Shown one piece after another: positions 37,582-46,777 of a stretch of 64,000 nucleotides of DNA; within the stretch, counting starts at the first letter, position 1; every line of letters starts with the position of its first letter. Under the pieces are notes generated by a model. The model searched no databases, was not told where the DNA came from, and worked only from the letters and a program-made list of their open reading frames with translations. Location of the stretch: positions 155,214 to 219,213 of the forward strand of contig DBMJ01000001.1 in the NCBI GenBank assembly GCA_002298125.1. Direction: 5' to 3'. A program made the translations under genes and the position numbers. The stretch comes from Clostridium sp. UBA701. GTDB lineage: Bacteria > Bacillota > Clostridia > Clostridiales > Clostridiaceae.

Positions 37582-38493
37582 TTACTCATATAACCCCATA
37601 GAAAGATATTTTTCTCCTCCATCTGGGGCTATAGTAACCACCTTATGACCTGGTCCAAGCTCCTTGGCAAGCTTAATGGCTAAAGCAATATTCGCTCCTG
37701 ATGATATTCCAACTAGAATACCTTCTTCTATGCCCATTCTCCTTGCCATTTCAAAGCTCTCCGTCTCTGAAGCAGTTCGTATTTCATCCACTATTTCACT
37801 ATCATATATATCAGGAACAAAGCCTGCTCCTATTCCTTGAATTTTATGCGGTCCTGCAGTACCTCCAGATAGAACTGAAGATTTTTCAGGCTCCACAGCT
37901 ACTACCTTTATCATAGGATTGTACTCTTTAAGTTTTCTACCTACTCCAGTGATAGTACCTCCTGTTCCAACACCTGCCACAAACACATCAAAGACTTCTA
38001 AGTCTCTTATTATTTCCTCTGCAGTGGTTTCATAATGCTTTTTAGCATTGGCATTATTTTTAAACTGCTGTGGAATGAATATGTGACTTCTATTTTTTGC
38101 TATATCTTCTGCTGCCTCTATAGCTCCCTTCATACCCAGCTTACCTTCAGTAAGAATAAGCTCAGCTCCATAGGCCCTTATGATGCTTCTTCTCTCAGCA
38201 CTCATGGTATCAGGCATAACTATGATGACCTTATAGCCCTTTAAGCTTCCAAGCATGGCAAGTGCTATGCCTGTATTGCCGCTAGTAGGCTCTACAATTA
38301 TATCTCCTGGTTTTAAAGCTCCTGTGCTTTCTGCTTCCTCAAGCATTCCAAGAGCTGCTCTATCCTTTACACTTCCGCCAGGGTTAAATTTTTCAAGCTT
38401 TACATAAACCTCTGCCATCCTGGCATCTACCAAAGAATTTAGCTTTATTATAGGTGTGTTTCCAATAAGTTCCTTTACATTTTTATATAACAT
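37582..38493 (-). CDS. cysK: Cysteine synthase A
   Basis: A 303-residue PLP enzyme replacing the acetyl group of O-acetylserine with sulfide. The Schiff-base lysine lies in [16 protein letters not shown] near residue 42, the asparagine loop is [13 protein letters not shown] near residue 68, and the phosphate-binding glycine loop is [14 protein letters not shown] near residue 175. It is first in the operon after the T-box. AAGGAGGAG precedes the ATG. Confidence 0.96.
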   Translation of the reverse strand: MLYKNVKELIGNTPIIKLNSLVDARMAEVYVKLEKFNPGGSVKDRAALGMLEEAESTGALKPGDIIVEPTSGNTGIALAMLGSLKGYKVIIVMPDTMSAERRSIIRAYGAELILTEGKLGMKGAIEAAEDIAKNRSHIFIPQQFKNNANAKKHYETTAEEIIRDLEVFDVFVAGVGTGGTITGVGRKLKEYNPMIKVVAVEPEKSSVLSGGTAGPHKIQGIGAGFVPDIYDSEIVDEIRTASETESFEMARRMGIEEGILVGISSGANIALAIKLAKELGPGHKVVTIAPDGGEKYLSMGLYE

Positions 38494-38550
38494 AATATCT
38501 CCTCCTTAAAACTTTGCAGCCTTAAGAAAAACAGTGGGATAATCCCTTAA

Positions 38551-38790
38551 AAAACAAAAAAACCTTTGTCTCATCTAGAGACGAAGGTTATACTCCGCGG
38601 TTCCACTCTAATTAGATATGAAATCTCCCTTTTCAAGCACAGTCATGCTCTACCACTGTAACGGGCGAAACCCGGTAGCTCCTACTCATAATAACTTTCG
38701 GCCTACAACTCCTCAGGGCACTTCTCATAGGTTATCTATAGAAACCTTCTCAGCCAATGGGGTTCCCTCTCTGTAAAGTCCCGCTATAAT
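38551..38790 (-). ncRNA. T-box leader, cysteine-specific
   Basis: The minus-strand leader of cysK contains the invariant T-box AGAGTGGAACCGCGG at about 38594-38608 and a terminator AACCTTTGTCTC/GAGACGAAGGTT (38561-38589) followed by a T-run. In stem I the likely specifier is TGC (in GAAGTGCCCTG, near 38720), a cysteine codon. The antiterminator bulge TGGA pairs with UCCA, fitting the U discriminator of tRNA-Cys. Uncharged tRNA-Cys should allow read-through into cysK-cysE. Confidence 0.93.
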
Positions 38791-38835
38791 ACTTTCCTGA
38801 CTCACTGTTTTTAACTTAAAACTTTTTATTAGCTT

Positions 38836-38864
38836 ATTATATCTCCACTATAGTTATATGTCAA
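38836..38864 (-). promoter_or_regulatory. Sigma-A promoter of the cysK leader
   Basis: On the minus strand a perfect TTGACA (38864-38859) and a perfect TATAAT (38841-38836) are separated by 17 nt. It lies about 45 nt upstream of the T-box element. Confidence 0.85.
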
Positions 38865-38909
38865 ATGTTAAATTTTGATACAAATACTTTTTAATCACTA
38901 TATTTACCA

Positions 38910-40172
38910 TCAATTTGTTTTTCTAAATTTCTTTCTCCAGGTTGGAACAAGTACCTCATCAACTATATCACTCATAATTACCACACCACAGAGCTTATCG
39001 TCCTTGTCTAATACTGGAAGTGATAACAGATCGTATTTTACAGCCATTTCAACAGCAGTTTCAATTTTTTCGCTATCTCTTAGTAAAACTACCTTGGTTT
39101 TCATTATTTCCTTAAGTCGTGTTTTGCTGGGTGAAACTATAAGATCCCTTAAGGAAATTACTCCTTGCAACTTTTCATATTGATCCACAATATAAATATA
39201 ATAAGCAACCTCATCATCTGGCTGAAGTTCTCGTAAAAGCTCAATAGTCTCCTCACAGGTTATGTTCACATTAAAGGATATAAAATCCTTGTTCATAATA
39301 CTGCCTACTAATTCATCCTCATAGTTCATAAGCACTCTGATTTCTTCAGCATCTTCCTTTTCGATAGTAAGAAGAATCTTTTCAGCAGTTTCCTCATCCA
39401 TCTCCTCTAAAATATCTGCTATTTCATCATTTGGCATATTATCTAAAAGTTCTGCTGCTTTATCCTCACTTAGCGCCCCTAGTAAATCAATTTGATACTC
39501 AGTTTCTATCTCCTCCAAAGTATCTGCCGCTAAATTTTCCTCCAGCCTTTCAAATACCTTAATCCTGTTACTAGAATCCATATTTTCTAAAATGTCCGCC
39601 AGATCAGCTGGATGAAGCTTTGATAGTTTCTGATAAGGTACTGCTATTTGAAGATTATCGTTTACCATTTCTAAGGATTCAACGTTATCCCAGGTCACTA
39701 GACTATCCTCATGAGTATGCTTAAACACCTTATATATAGCCCTTAGAAGTGTCTCAAAGCCATATCTTCGTGCTCTTGCCAGGGAACCCACATCTACTGC
39801 CACCACCCTTATCTCTGCTGCAATTTCTGCAAGCCTAAGGTCATTTACTCGCACTACCTTTTTCCCGTTAATATCAACTATTTCTTTGTCAAGCAAGTGT
39901 TTAGACAATAGATAAGTATAAGTACGAGGTATTATTTCCTTTGCATCCACGATTTTTATAGCTATGCTTTTATTATCCTTATAAAAACCAATATTCCTAA
40001 ACTCATAATTACTGGTTTCATGGTCCTTCCGTACCTTATAACCTATAACCCTTGGAAGTCCATCCTCTGTTGTAACATAAATATCCCACAGCTTTCCTAT
40101 ATAATCTCCATACTCATCATAAACCTTCTTCTTTAATACGTTGCTTAGAAAAAAGCTGTTTAATCTTTCCAT
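38910..40172 (-). CDS. MgtE-like regulatory protein with PRC-barrel and CBS domains, no membrane part
   Basis: A 420-residue soluble protein. The N-terminus looks like a PRC-barrel domain (GDYIGKLWDIYVTTEDGLPRVIGYKV at about residues 20-50). The middle is an MgtE N-terminal helical domain (HPADLADILENM, NDEIADILEEMDEETAEKILL at 190-270). Two CBS domains follow (GSIMNKDFISF, IMKTKVVLLRDSEKIETAVEMA). The membrane-spanning magnesium channel domain of true MgtE is absent, and the frame ends cleanly. The ATG at 40172 has GGAGGG; the upstream TTG is not favoured. It is probably a magnesium- or nucleotide-sensing regulator; this is inference. Confidence 0.85.
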   Translation of the reverse strand: MERLNSFFLSNVLKKKVYDEYGDYIGKLWDIYVTTEDGLPRVIGYKVRKDHETSNYEFRNIGFYKDNKSIAIKIVDAKEIIPRTYTYLLSKHLLDKEIVDINGKKVVRVNDLRLAEIAAEIRVVAVDVGSLARARRYGFETLLRAIYKVFKHTHEDSLVTWDNVESLEMVNDNLQIAVPYQKLSKLHPADLADILENMDSSNRIKVFERLEENLAADTLEEIETEYQIDLLGALSEDKAAELLDNMPNDEIADILEEMDEETAEKILLTIEKEDAEEIRVLMNYEDELVGSIMNKDFISFNVNITCEETIELLRELQPDDEVAYYIYIVDQYEKLQGVISLRDLIVSPSKTRLKEIMKTKVVLLRDSEKIETAVEMAVKYDLLSLPVLDKDDKLCGVVIMSDIVDEVLVPTWRKKFRKTN

Positions 40173-40429
40173 GCTTATGTCCCTCCTTCTCCCCAAAAGA
40201 ACTACAGACTATAACATAATGCCTAGAAGGTAATTCCATAATTAGTATAAACCACAATGGTAATGCTTACAATGATTATTCACAATTTGCTATTCACCTC
40301 TTTTTATAATATGTAAATATTCTTATTTACGTTATTCTCAATTATTTTAGGTGGACTATAATTTAAGGCTTATGCTAATATTAGATAATGTTAGTGTAAT
40401 TATTTTTGTGATTATTTTGGAGGAACAAA

Positions 40430-42295
40430 ATGAATATAAATGAAGACTTTATGGTGGTAAGCTCTAAAGATATGGCTCAGCGAGGAATTAATGAGCTAGA
40501 TTTTATAATAGTTTCAGGTGATGCCTATGTGGATCATCCTTCCTTTGGTACGGCCATAATAGGAAGAGTGCTGGAAGCAGAGGGCTATACTGTAGGGATA
40601 ATAGCTCAACCTGATTGGAAAAGCACAGAGGACTTTAAGCACCTTGGTAAGCCAAGGCTAGGTTTTTTGGTGAATTCAGGCAATATAGACTCTATGGTTA
40701 ACCATTATACTGCTGCAAAAAAAAGAAGAAGAGATGATCTTTATTCTCCAGGTGGTAAGGGTGGAAAGAGACCAGATAGAGCTGTTATAGTCTATTCTCA
40801 ACGTATAAGAGAGGCTTACAAAGACGTTCCAATTATTCTTGGCGGCATAGAGGCGAGCCTAAGGCGATTTGCTCATTACGATTACTGGGAAGATAAGGTT
40901 AGGCGAAGTATATTGGTGGACAGTAAAGCTGACCTATTAATCTATGGAATGGGAGAAAAAACTGTGGTGGAGGTAGCAAATCTATTAAATTATGGAATGA
41001 GTGTATCAAAACTGCATTCTGTAAGAGGAACTGCCTATCTCTCCTCAGAGCCTCCAATTACCGCTGATTATATTATGGTACCTTCCTACGAGAAGGTCTG
41101 CGAAGATAAAGACTCCTATGGGGAAAGCTTTGTTCTTGAGTCCCAAGAACAGGATGCCATTAGAGGAAAAACCTTGGTTCAACCTCACGGAAATAGGTAT
41201 CTCATACAAAACCCTCCTCAATATCCTCTCTCAGAAGAGTACATGGATAGAGTTTATAAGCTGCCCTATGCAAGAACCTATCATCCAATGTATGAAGCAG
41301 AAGGAGGTATTCCAGCTATAGATGAAGTAAAATTTTCCATAACCAGTCACAGAGGCTGTTATGGCAGCTGTTCCTTTTGTGCCCTTACCTTCCATCAGGG
41401 AAGAACTATTCAAAACAGGAGTCAGCAATCTATTCTTGAAGAGGGTAGGCTTCTTACAGAGCAAGCAGACTTTAAGGGCTATATAAATGACTTAGGTGGC
41501 CCTACAGCAAACTTTCGACATAAGGCCTGTACCATACAAGAAAAAGCTGGGGTATGTAAAAATAGACAGTGTCTTTTTCCTGCACCCTGTAAGAATTTAA
41601 TTGTAAGCCATAAGGAATACTTAGATACCCTTCGCAAGCTTAGGTCGCTGCCAGGGGTTAAAAAGGTGTTTATTCGTTCTGGAATAAGATATGATTATCT
41701 TATCTATGATAAAAACCCAGAATTTTTTAATGAGCTAGTTAAACACCATATTAGCGGACAATTAAAAGTAGCACCGGAGCATGTAAGTCCAGCAGTATTA
41801 AAACAGATGGGCAAACCTCAAAGAGATGTGTATGAAAGATTTGTACAGAAGTATATTGATATCAATAAGAAATTGAACAAAAATCAATACCTTGTACCAT
41901 ATCTAATGTCCAGCCATCCAGGTAGTGATTTAAACGCTGCCATAGAGCTTGCACAATATATAAAATCCATGGGGTATACTCCTGAGCAGGTACAGGATTT
42001 TTATCCTACTCCTGGAAGTCTTTCCACCACCATTTATTATACAGGTAAAAACCCCTTTACTGGAGAAAAGGTTTATGTGCCAAGAAGTGCTCATGAAAAA
42101 AACATGCAAAGAGCTCTGCTTCAATTTACCTATCCAGAGAACTATTCCATGGTAAAGGAAGCTCTAATAAAAGCTCATAGAGAAGATTTAATAGGCTATG
42201 ATAAAAAATGTCTCATACCTCCCATACCGCCTAAAGGTTCTATGAGAAAAAAACAACTGACTTCAAGGGATAAAAACTTTAAGGGTGCCCGCTAA
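40430..42295 (+). CDS. YgiQ family radical SAM protein
   Basis: A 621-residue protein of the YgiQ/UPF0313 family. An N-terminal cobalamin-binding-like domain is followed by a radical SAM core with the cluster motif CYGSCSFC (cysteines 310, 314, 317) in the unusual CxxxCxxC context [14 protein letters not shown], and more cysteines in [12 protein letters not shown] near residue 380. Function of the family is unknown. GGAGG lies 7 nt before the ATG, and the gene stands alone with its own terminator. Confidence 0.9.
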   Translation: MNINEDFMVVSSKDMAQRGINELDFIIVSGDAYVDHPSFGTAIIGRVLEAEGYTVGIIAQPDWKSTEDFKHLGKPRLGFLVNSGNIDSMVNHYTAAKKRRRDDLYSPGGKGGKRPDRAVIVYSQRIREAYKDVPIILGGIEASLRRFAHYDYWEDKVRRSILVDSKADLLIYGMGEKTVVEVANLLNYGMSVSKLHSVRGTAYLSSEPPITADYIMVPSYEKVCEDKDSYGESFVLESQEQDAIRGKTLVQPHGNRYLIQNPPQYPLSEEYMDRVYKLPYARTYHPMYEAEGGIPAIDEVKFSITSHRGCYGSCSFCALTFHQGRTIQNRSQQSILEEGRLLTEQADFKGYINDLGGPTANFRHKACTIQEKAGVCKNRQCLFPAPCKNLIVSHKEYLDTLRKLRSLPGVKKVFIRSGIRYDYLIYDKNPEFFNELVKHHISGQLKVAPEHVSPAVLKQMGKPQRDVYERFVQKYIDINKKLNKNQYLVPYLMSSHPGSDLNAAIELAQYIKSMGYTPEQVQDFYPTPGSLSTTIYYTGKNPFTGEKVYVPRSAHEKNMQRALLQFTYPENYSMVKEALIKAHREDLIGYDKKCLIPPIPPKGSMRKKQLTSRDKNFKGAR

Positions 42296-42305
42296 GGGCA
42301 CCCTT
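42281..42305 (+). terminator. Terminator overlapping the YgiQ stop codon
   Basis: AAGGGTGCCC and GGGCACCCTT form a 10-bp stem around GCTAA, followed by TTTT. The stop codon TAA lies in the loop, so the last three sense codons encode the 5' arm. Confidence 0.85.
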
Positions 42306-42306
42306 T

Positions 42307-42948
42307 TCATCTCTTTAATCTACTTAGAGCTGTATTAAACACCACTAGCCATGTTAAATCTGCCAGGAGTGGTGCTGGAAGCTTTAGTCCTCCTAAGAGG
42401 GTAATAACATTTTCCAATATAAAAAGCATTGAAGCCAAACAGCAAGCCATTCCCCAAAGAAAAGAATTACTCTTTAAGGCTAAGGATATACTCCAAGCCA
42501 GAAGCAGCAAACTAATTGCCAAATAGAAAACATATATATAAAAACTATAGTCAAGCTTTACCACATACCAACTAAACCTGTTAAGCTCCATATGAGAGGG
42601 TGTAAAAACTATAAAGATAATATAATATATAGTAATAATTGCTAAACCTATAATAATATGATTGAACTTTAGTACCTCATATCTTCCCATAATATAAAGT
42701 GTCACTGCTGCAATAATTGGTATATATAGATAATCTAAACTGTAAAGATATCTCAAACTGTATAAAACACTCAGTTTGTTTGAGATAAATAGAGACAATA
42801 AATATAAAAATCTTATGCAAAATAGTAATAATGCTGCTATACTTACATATTTTATTTTCCTTGGAGCATTATAGTGAAGGTATTTAACACAGCTAGCTAA
42901 TAACAACACTAGAACCATCAAAAAGAAAATATAAATATATCCTTCCAC
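42307..42948 (-). CDS. Integral membrane protein of unknown function
   Basis: I do not recognise this 213-residue protein. It has about seven hydrophobic helices covering nearly the whole length (first at residues 5-20, then KIKYVSIAALLLF, LYIPIIAAVTLYIMG, IIIGLAIITIYYIIFIV and others), short loops and a basic C-terminus (SRLKR). No conserved catalytic or transport motif is seen. The topology is like 7-helix sensor or signalling domains, but no attached domain exists. GTG start at 42948 with GGAGAGAG. It converges with the YgiQ gene. Confidence 0.65.
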   Translation of the reverse strand: MEGYIYIFFLMVLVLLLASCVKYLHYNAPRKIKYVSIAALLLFCIRFLYLLSLFISNKLSVLYSLRYLYSLDYLYIPIIAAVTLYIMGRYEVLKFNHIIIGLAIITIYYIIFIVFTPSHMELNRFSWYVVKLDYSFYIYVFYLAISLLLLAWSISLALKSNSFLWGMACCLASMLFILENVITLLGGLKLPAPLLADLTWLVVFNTALSRLKR

Positions 42949-43012
42949 AATCTCTCTCCTTTATAGAATGATATATTTATATTTATTATAATTTTAATTA
43001 ATATATTACCTA

Positions 43013-43900
43013 TTAAGAATCTTTAAGTCCAAGTAAGGACAATCCTCCCTTGACACATTCAATGACAAGAGGGAAATCCGGTCCTCTCTCTCCATCGATA
43101 TCTGTTACTATATCTTCGTGACATTTCACCGTGAGTTTATTTGTCTTAAAATAAACCAGTGAGTTTTCATCATCTAAGTGTTCACCCTTAAGCATTTTTA
43201 TGAACAAACCTATGAAGTCCTTCACCAAGGCTGCCTTCACAATTATCACGTCTAATTTTCCATCCATAATGGAAGACTTATAAGCAAGCTTAAAATTCCC
43301 TGCAGTTTGTCCATTAAAGACCAGCATAAGATACATGTCGCCCTTAAACACCATTTCATCTGATTCAACACAGATCTTTAATTTTCTAAAGTTAGGAAGC
43401 TGTTCAATTCCCTTTATATAATAGGCCATCTTGCCAATGGCATTTTTCATATTGATATCAGTTTTTTGAGATACATCTGTAAAAAGCCCAGTGCTTGCTA
43501 CATTTATAAAGTACTTGTCATTAATACGCCCTACATCCACTAGAGTAGGCTCAGAGTTCAATATTTGTTCACAGGCTTCTTCTATATCTGCAGGCATACC
43601 AACATATTTAGCAAAATCATTGGCAGTACCTGTTGGAAGTATACCTACAGGTAAGTCTACCTTTAATGCTTTCATAGTGTTGACAACGCTGTCTACAGTA
43701 CCATCTCCGCCAGCAACTAAAATATAGCCATAATTCTCTTTAATATCCTCAAAGGCCTGAGTTAAATCCTGCTCTAGGCTTATTCTAAAGGGTACCACTT
43801 CATAGCCATACTTCTGATTTATGAAAATGACCTTATCCAAATCATTAATTATGCTATTTTCTCCTGAATAAGGGTTATATATAAATTTTACCTTTTTCAT
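43013..43900 (-). CDS. Diacylglycerol kinase family lipid kinase
   Basis: A 295-residue lipid kinase of the DagK/YegS catalytic family, phosphorylating diacylglycerol or a related lipid on the inner membrane face. The nucleotide-binding motif GGDGTVDSVVNTM is near residue 62, followed by LPVGILPTGTANDFAKYVG, both typical. The C-terminal beta-sandwich contains FNGQTAGNFKLAYKSSIMDG. The preferred start is the ATG at 43900 (MKKVKFIYNP) with AAGGGGG 6 nt ahead; an ATG two codons earlier abuts that site. Its neighbours include a TVP38-type membrane protein and pssA, giving a lipid flavour to this region. Confidence 0.9.
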   Translation of the reverse strand: MKKVKFIYNPYSGENSIINDLDKVIFINQKYGYEVVPFRISLEQDLTQAFEDIKENYGYILVAGGDGTVDSVVNTMKALKVDLPVGILPTGTANDFAKYVGMPADIEEACEQILNSEPTLVDVGRINDKYFINVASTGLFTDVSQKTDINMKNAIGKMAYYIKGIEQLPNFRKLKICVESDEMVFKGDMYLMLVFNGQTAGNFKLAYKSSIMDGKLDVIIVKAALVKDFIGLFIKMLKGEHLDDENSLVYFKTNKLTVKCHEDIVTDIDGERGPDFPLVIECVKGGLSLLGLKDS

Positions 43901-44038
43901 ATGCATCCCCCTTAAATATGTAATATATTTGCAAAGATTACTATGTTATACATCAATTATATCACTACTGAAATATTCCTCAATAGTATTTTGTAGTATT
44001 TTAAGTATGTCAAACGTTAGAAAGCAATCTACCCTATG

Positions 44039-44689
44039 CTAGGTTGCGCTCTTATCTTTTCTCTTGTAGATAAAATAAGCTAGTACTGCAAGAAGTATTG
44101 CAGAGATAATAGGTACAAGTGCATAAGGAGAGCGTAATCTATGAATATGTTTTCCCATGGAGGTATAAGCTATCATCTCTGGAGTTATTCCAAGGAGAGT
44201 TCCTAGAATAAAATCCCTATATTTCATTTTTGTAAGCCCAGCAGCATAGCTTAAGCCGTCATAGTGAAATATTACAGACAGCCTCATGATAAATATAATC
44301 TTAAAGCCCTGAGTTTCAATGGTGTCATCAAGCTTAAGAGCCTTTCCCTTAAGATGTTTTTCCACGAAGGATTTTCCCATTACCCGGGCAAGATAAAAAG
44401 CCAAGGTAGCAGATATGGTACATCCTATTATGGACAGTACAAAGGCCTTAACAGGACCATATATACTTCCTGCCAGTATACTGAGCATTGAGGCTGGAAT
44501 TATAAAAACTATGGGCTTAAGTCCATAGAGTAAGACAAATACAACTTCTGACAGCCTTCCCCAAGATAAAATAAAAGCCTTAAGATGGTGAAAACTAACC
44601 ATAGACTTTAAAAGTGACCAATTATAAATAATAAGTATTACCGCCACAGTAAGTGGTATTATCCACAGATAGTTTAGTCTTTTTCTCAT
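44039..44689 (-). CDS. TVP38/TMEM64 (DedA-like) membrane protein
   Basis: A 216-residue membrane protein of the SNARE-associated/VTT domain family. About six hydrophobic segments are visible, with the characteristic FVLLYGLKPIVFIIPASMLSILAG near residue 50 and YAAGLTKMKYRDFILGTLLGITPEMIAY near residue 148. The family is implicated in lipid scrambling or undecaprenyl-phosphate recycling, but this member's role is not known. GAGGTAAAG precedes the ATG. Confidence 0.88.
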   Translation of the reverse strand: MRKRLNYLWIIPLTVAVILIIYNWSLLKSMVSFHHLKAFILSWGRLSEVVFVLLYGLKPIVFIIPASMLSILAGSIYGPVKAFVLSIIGCTISATLAFYLARVMGKSFVEKHLKGKALKLDDTIETQGFKIIFIMRLSVIFHYDGLSYAAGLTKMKYRDFILGTLLGITPEMIAYTSMGKHIHRLRSPYALVPIISAILLAVLAYFIYKRKDKSAT

Positions 44690-44798
44690 AATATCTTTAC
44701 CTCTTAGTTATTCACAAATTCTAGTTTAAGGTTGAGAAATATAAACAGTAATTTATAGTTAAGTAAGAACTAAAAAGTAAAAACTAAGAGTTTTTGTA

Positions 44799-44821
44799 AA
44801 AATTCAGCTAAGCTGAATTTT
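44799..44821. terminator. Palindrome in the spacer ahead of the tandem repeats
   Basis: AAAATTCAGC and GCTGAATTTT form a 10-bp perfect stem around TAA. No gene ends here; it belongs to the repetitive spacer and may be a decayed terminator. Confidence 0.35.
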
Positions 44822-44829
44822 AACCACAA

Positions 44830-45000
44830 CTATTCTCTCTTACCTATTCTCTCTTACCTCTTCCCTTTTAACTTGTCACTTCCTAACTTGTCACTTGTCA
44901 CTTTTAACTTGTCACTTCCTAACTTGTCACTTCCTAACTTGTCACTTGTCACTTTTCTCTCTTACTTATTCCCTCTTACTTATTCCCTCTTACTTATAGT
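44830..45000. repeat. Cluster of short tandem repeats
   Basis: Three neighbouring tandem blocks. Block 1 (about 44831-44858) is a 14-nt unit ATTCTCTCTTACCT repeated twice. Block 2 (about 44868-44955) has a 15-nt unit TAACTTGTCACTTCC in five copies, two of them with an extra TGTCACTT. Block 3 (about 44957-44999) is a 14-nt unit TTACTTATTCCCTC in about three copies. A 63-codon reading frame crosses them, but its leucine/serine repeats come from the DNA repeat and it has no ribosome binding site. The copies are nearly identical, so the array is young or maintained. Confidence 0.85.
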
Positions 45001-45194
45001 AATCCTTATTAATATAATACTCTTACCAGTCACTACTATACCACCTTATTATTTATTATTCTAGTATAATATTGCTTCAAAAAAAGATTTTATTAATTTA
45101 CATTTTTATTTATATAAATCTTAATTTTTTTTAATAATTGTGGTATAATTTTAACAAGGCAGGTTTTTTATTTTGAATTATTGGAGTGATGCAG

Positions 45195-45728
45195 ATGCGT
45201 AAGAGTACTCTTCCAAACATTTTTACTTTTAGTAATCTGTCTTTGGGAGTATTTTCTTTGATGATGACTTTTAAGGCTAATTATTTATGGGCAAGCCTCT
45301 TTATAATAATTGCCGCACTAATTGACAGATACGATGGAAGGATTGCGAGATATTTTCAGGTTTCCAGTGATTTAGGAAAAGAGCTGGACTCTTTGGCAGA
45401 TCTAGTATCCTTTGGAGTAGCACCTGCACTGCTGATGTGCAATCTTTATAATTATACTAATTTAGGAATAATAGGTTATTTTTTTGTTATTCTCTTCCCT
45501 ATTGCTGGAGCTTATAGACTTGCTAGATACAATTCAAATGAATTTGACAATGTATTTACAGGAGTACCTATTACAGTGGCTGGTTGTGCACTGGCGTTTT
45601 TCTCACTTATTAATCTAAATGCCAATGCAAAAATGGATGTATTTACTTCCTATTCAGCACTAGCACTGGTAATTCAGCTTGTTTTTGCCTATTTAATGAT
45701 AAGTAAAATAAAAATTAAAAAGGTGTGA
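45195..45728 (+). CDS. pssA: CDP-diacylglycerol-serine O-phosphatidyltransferase
   Basis: A 177-residue membrane enzyme making phosphatidylserine from CDP-diacylglycerol and serine. The CDP-alcohol phosphatidyltransferase motif is DRYDGRIARYF followed by GKELDSLADLVSFG near residues 40-65, with the four aspartates that hold the metal. About five to six helices. Among three close in-frame starts (GTG 45186, ATG 45189, ATG 45195) only 45195 is well placed relative to GGAG at 45183. Short Firmicute form. Phosphatidylserine decarboxylase is not adjacent. Confidence 0.92.
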   Translation: MRKSTLPNIFTFSNLSLGVFSLMMTFKANYLWASLFIIIAALIDRYDGRIARYFQVSSDLGKELDSLADLVSFGVAPALLMCNLYNYTNLGIIGYFFVILFPIAGAYRLARYNSNEFDNVFTGVPITVAGCALAFFSLINLNANAKMDVFTSYSALALVIQLVFAYLMISKIKIKKV

Positions 45729-45743
45729 TGGTCACACCTTTTT
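45717..45743. terminator. Bidirectional terminator overlapping the pssA stop
   Basis: AAAAAGGTGTGA and TCACACCTTTTT form a 12-bp stem around TGG, followed by further T. The TGA in the 5' arm is the pssA stop codon. It also serves the converging hypothetical gene. Confidence 0.85.
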
Positions 45744-46082
45744 TTCTTCTCTTTCAGAGTTTTCAAATTCTAATTCTTCATCTATTTCAGTTTGAATATA
45801 GGGAGGAGCTACCTTCATTTTTAAGTAATCACTCTTTAGCCTGCAATATTGTAAGTATGCCAAATCAGAATGATCAAGTACCTCTATAAGGTCATCTATT
45901 ATATCTCCCAATTTATCTACTCTATCAAGAGCATCCTTCACATCGCTTTTTTTTGCCAGAGCTATAGTGTTTAACTCCCCAGCACCACCTATTAAAAGCC
46001 TATAGGAATTCACTAGCTTAGTTAGCAAATCTGATATATTGCATATATCAACATAATAGGTTTCAATTATTTTTCTGTTCAT
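45732..46082 (-). CDS. Small helical protein of unknown function
   Basis: I do not recognise this 116-residue protein. It is predicted mostly helical, with heptad-like hydrophobic spacing (ALDRVDKLGDIIDDLIEVLDH) and a very acidic then basic tail (EELEFENSEREEKK). No signal peptide or membrane segment. The ATG at 46082 follows GGTG by 8 nt; a GTG one codon earlier is possible. It lies between pssA and rubrerythrin and is convergent with pssA. Coding is supported by the clean frame and the terminators around it. Confidence 0.6.
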   Translation of the reverse strand: MNRKIIETYYVDICNISDLLTKLVNSYRLLIGGAGELNTIALAKKSDVKDALDRVDKLGDIIDDLIEVLDHSDLAYLQYCRLKSDYLKMKVAPPYIQTEIDEELEFENSEREEKKV

Positions 46083-46167
46083 CACCTTATCACCGTTAAT
46101 ATCATATTATACTAAAATATACTAGCGGGGCATTAGAATTATACACAAACTAATTTTCCTATATTCC

Positions 46168-46704
46168 TTAATAATTTTTACAATAGGGTTTGAAGTACGC
46201 TCTAGGGTATTTGCATAGAGGACAGGAAAGTGGAGCCTCTTTGCCAATATGGATGTAACCGCAATTCATGCACTGCCACTTAGTTTCCACATCAGAGCTG
46301 AACATAGTGCCATTTTTAACCCTTTCATATAGTGCCTTATATCTTAGCATATGTCCTTCCTCAACCTCTGCAAGCTCCTTATAAAAGTCCGCTATTTGAT
46401 TGAAGCCTTCTTCTCTTGCGGTTTTCTCAAAATCCTTATAAAGCTTAGTACTCTCAAAAGCCTCTCCTTCAGCAGCCTCAAGAAGATTATTTTCTGTGCT
46501 TTTTACCATGCCAAGATACCTTCTAAACACTTCTCTACCATGAGCCTTTTCATTTTCCGCTGTTTCATAAAATACTGAAGCAATAAACTCATACCCCTCT
46601 CTGCTGGCTTGCTCACCGTAGAAGGTGTATTTATTCCTAGCTCTTGACTCACCTCCAAAGGTTCTTATTAAATTCTCCTCTGTCTTACTGCCTTTTAACT
46701 CCAA
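46168..46704 (-). CDS. rbr: Rubrerythrin
   Basis: A 178-residue peroxide-reducing enzyme of anaerobes. The N-terminal four-helix ferritin-like domain has the diiron ligands in NLIRTFGGESRARNKYTFYG, FYETAENEKAHGREVF and LAEVEEGHMLRY. The C-terminal rubredoxin-like domain has cysteine pairs CMNCGYIHIG and CPLC. The start is TTG at 46704 (MELKGSKTEENL) with AGGAGG 6 nt ahead. It protects the oxygen-sensitive iron-sulfur and selenoenzymes encoded in this organism. Confidence 0.94.
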   Translation of the reverse strand: MELKGSKTEENLIRTFGGESRARNKYTFYGEQASREGYEFIASVFYETAENEKAHGREVFRRYLGMVKSTENNLLEAAEGEAFESTKLYKDFEKTAREEGFNQIADFYKELAEVEEGHMLRYKALYERVKNGTMFSSDVETKWQCMNCGYIHIGKEAPLSCPLCKYPRAYFKPYCKNY

Positions 46705-46777
46705 AGTAATCCTCCTAAAAAATTATCTCTACAGTTATTTTATTCTTTTTCAAACAAAGTGTTAATAAAAAATAAGC

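Noticed and set aside
38910..40172. Full MgtE magnesium transporter
   Set aside because: No hydrophobic helices are present and the frame ends cleanly after the CBS domains.
44830..45000. CRISPR array
   Set aside because: Units are 14-15 nt and directly adjacent, with no unique spacers and no cas genes in the window.
44873..45064. A 63-codon plus-strand frame rich in Leu, Ser and Asn
   Set aside because: Its repeats are the translation of the DNA tandem repeat; no start signal and no family match.
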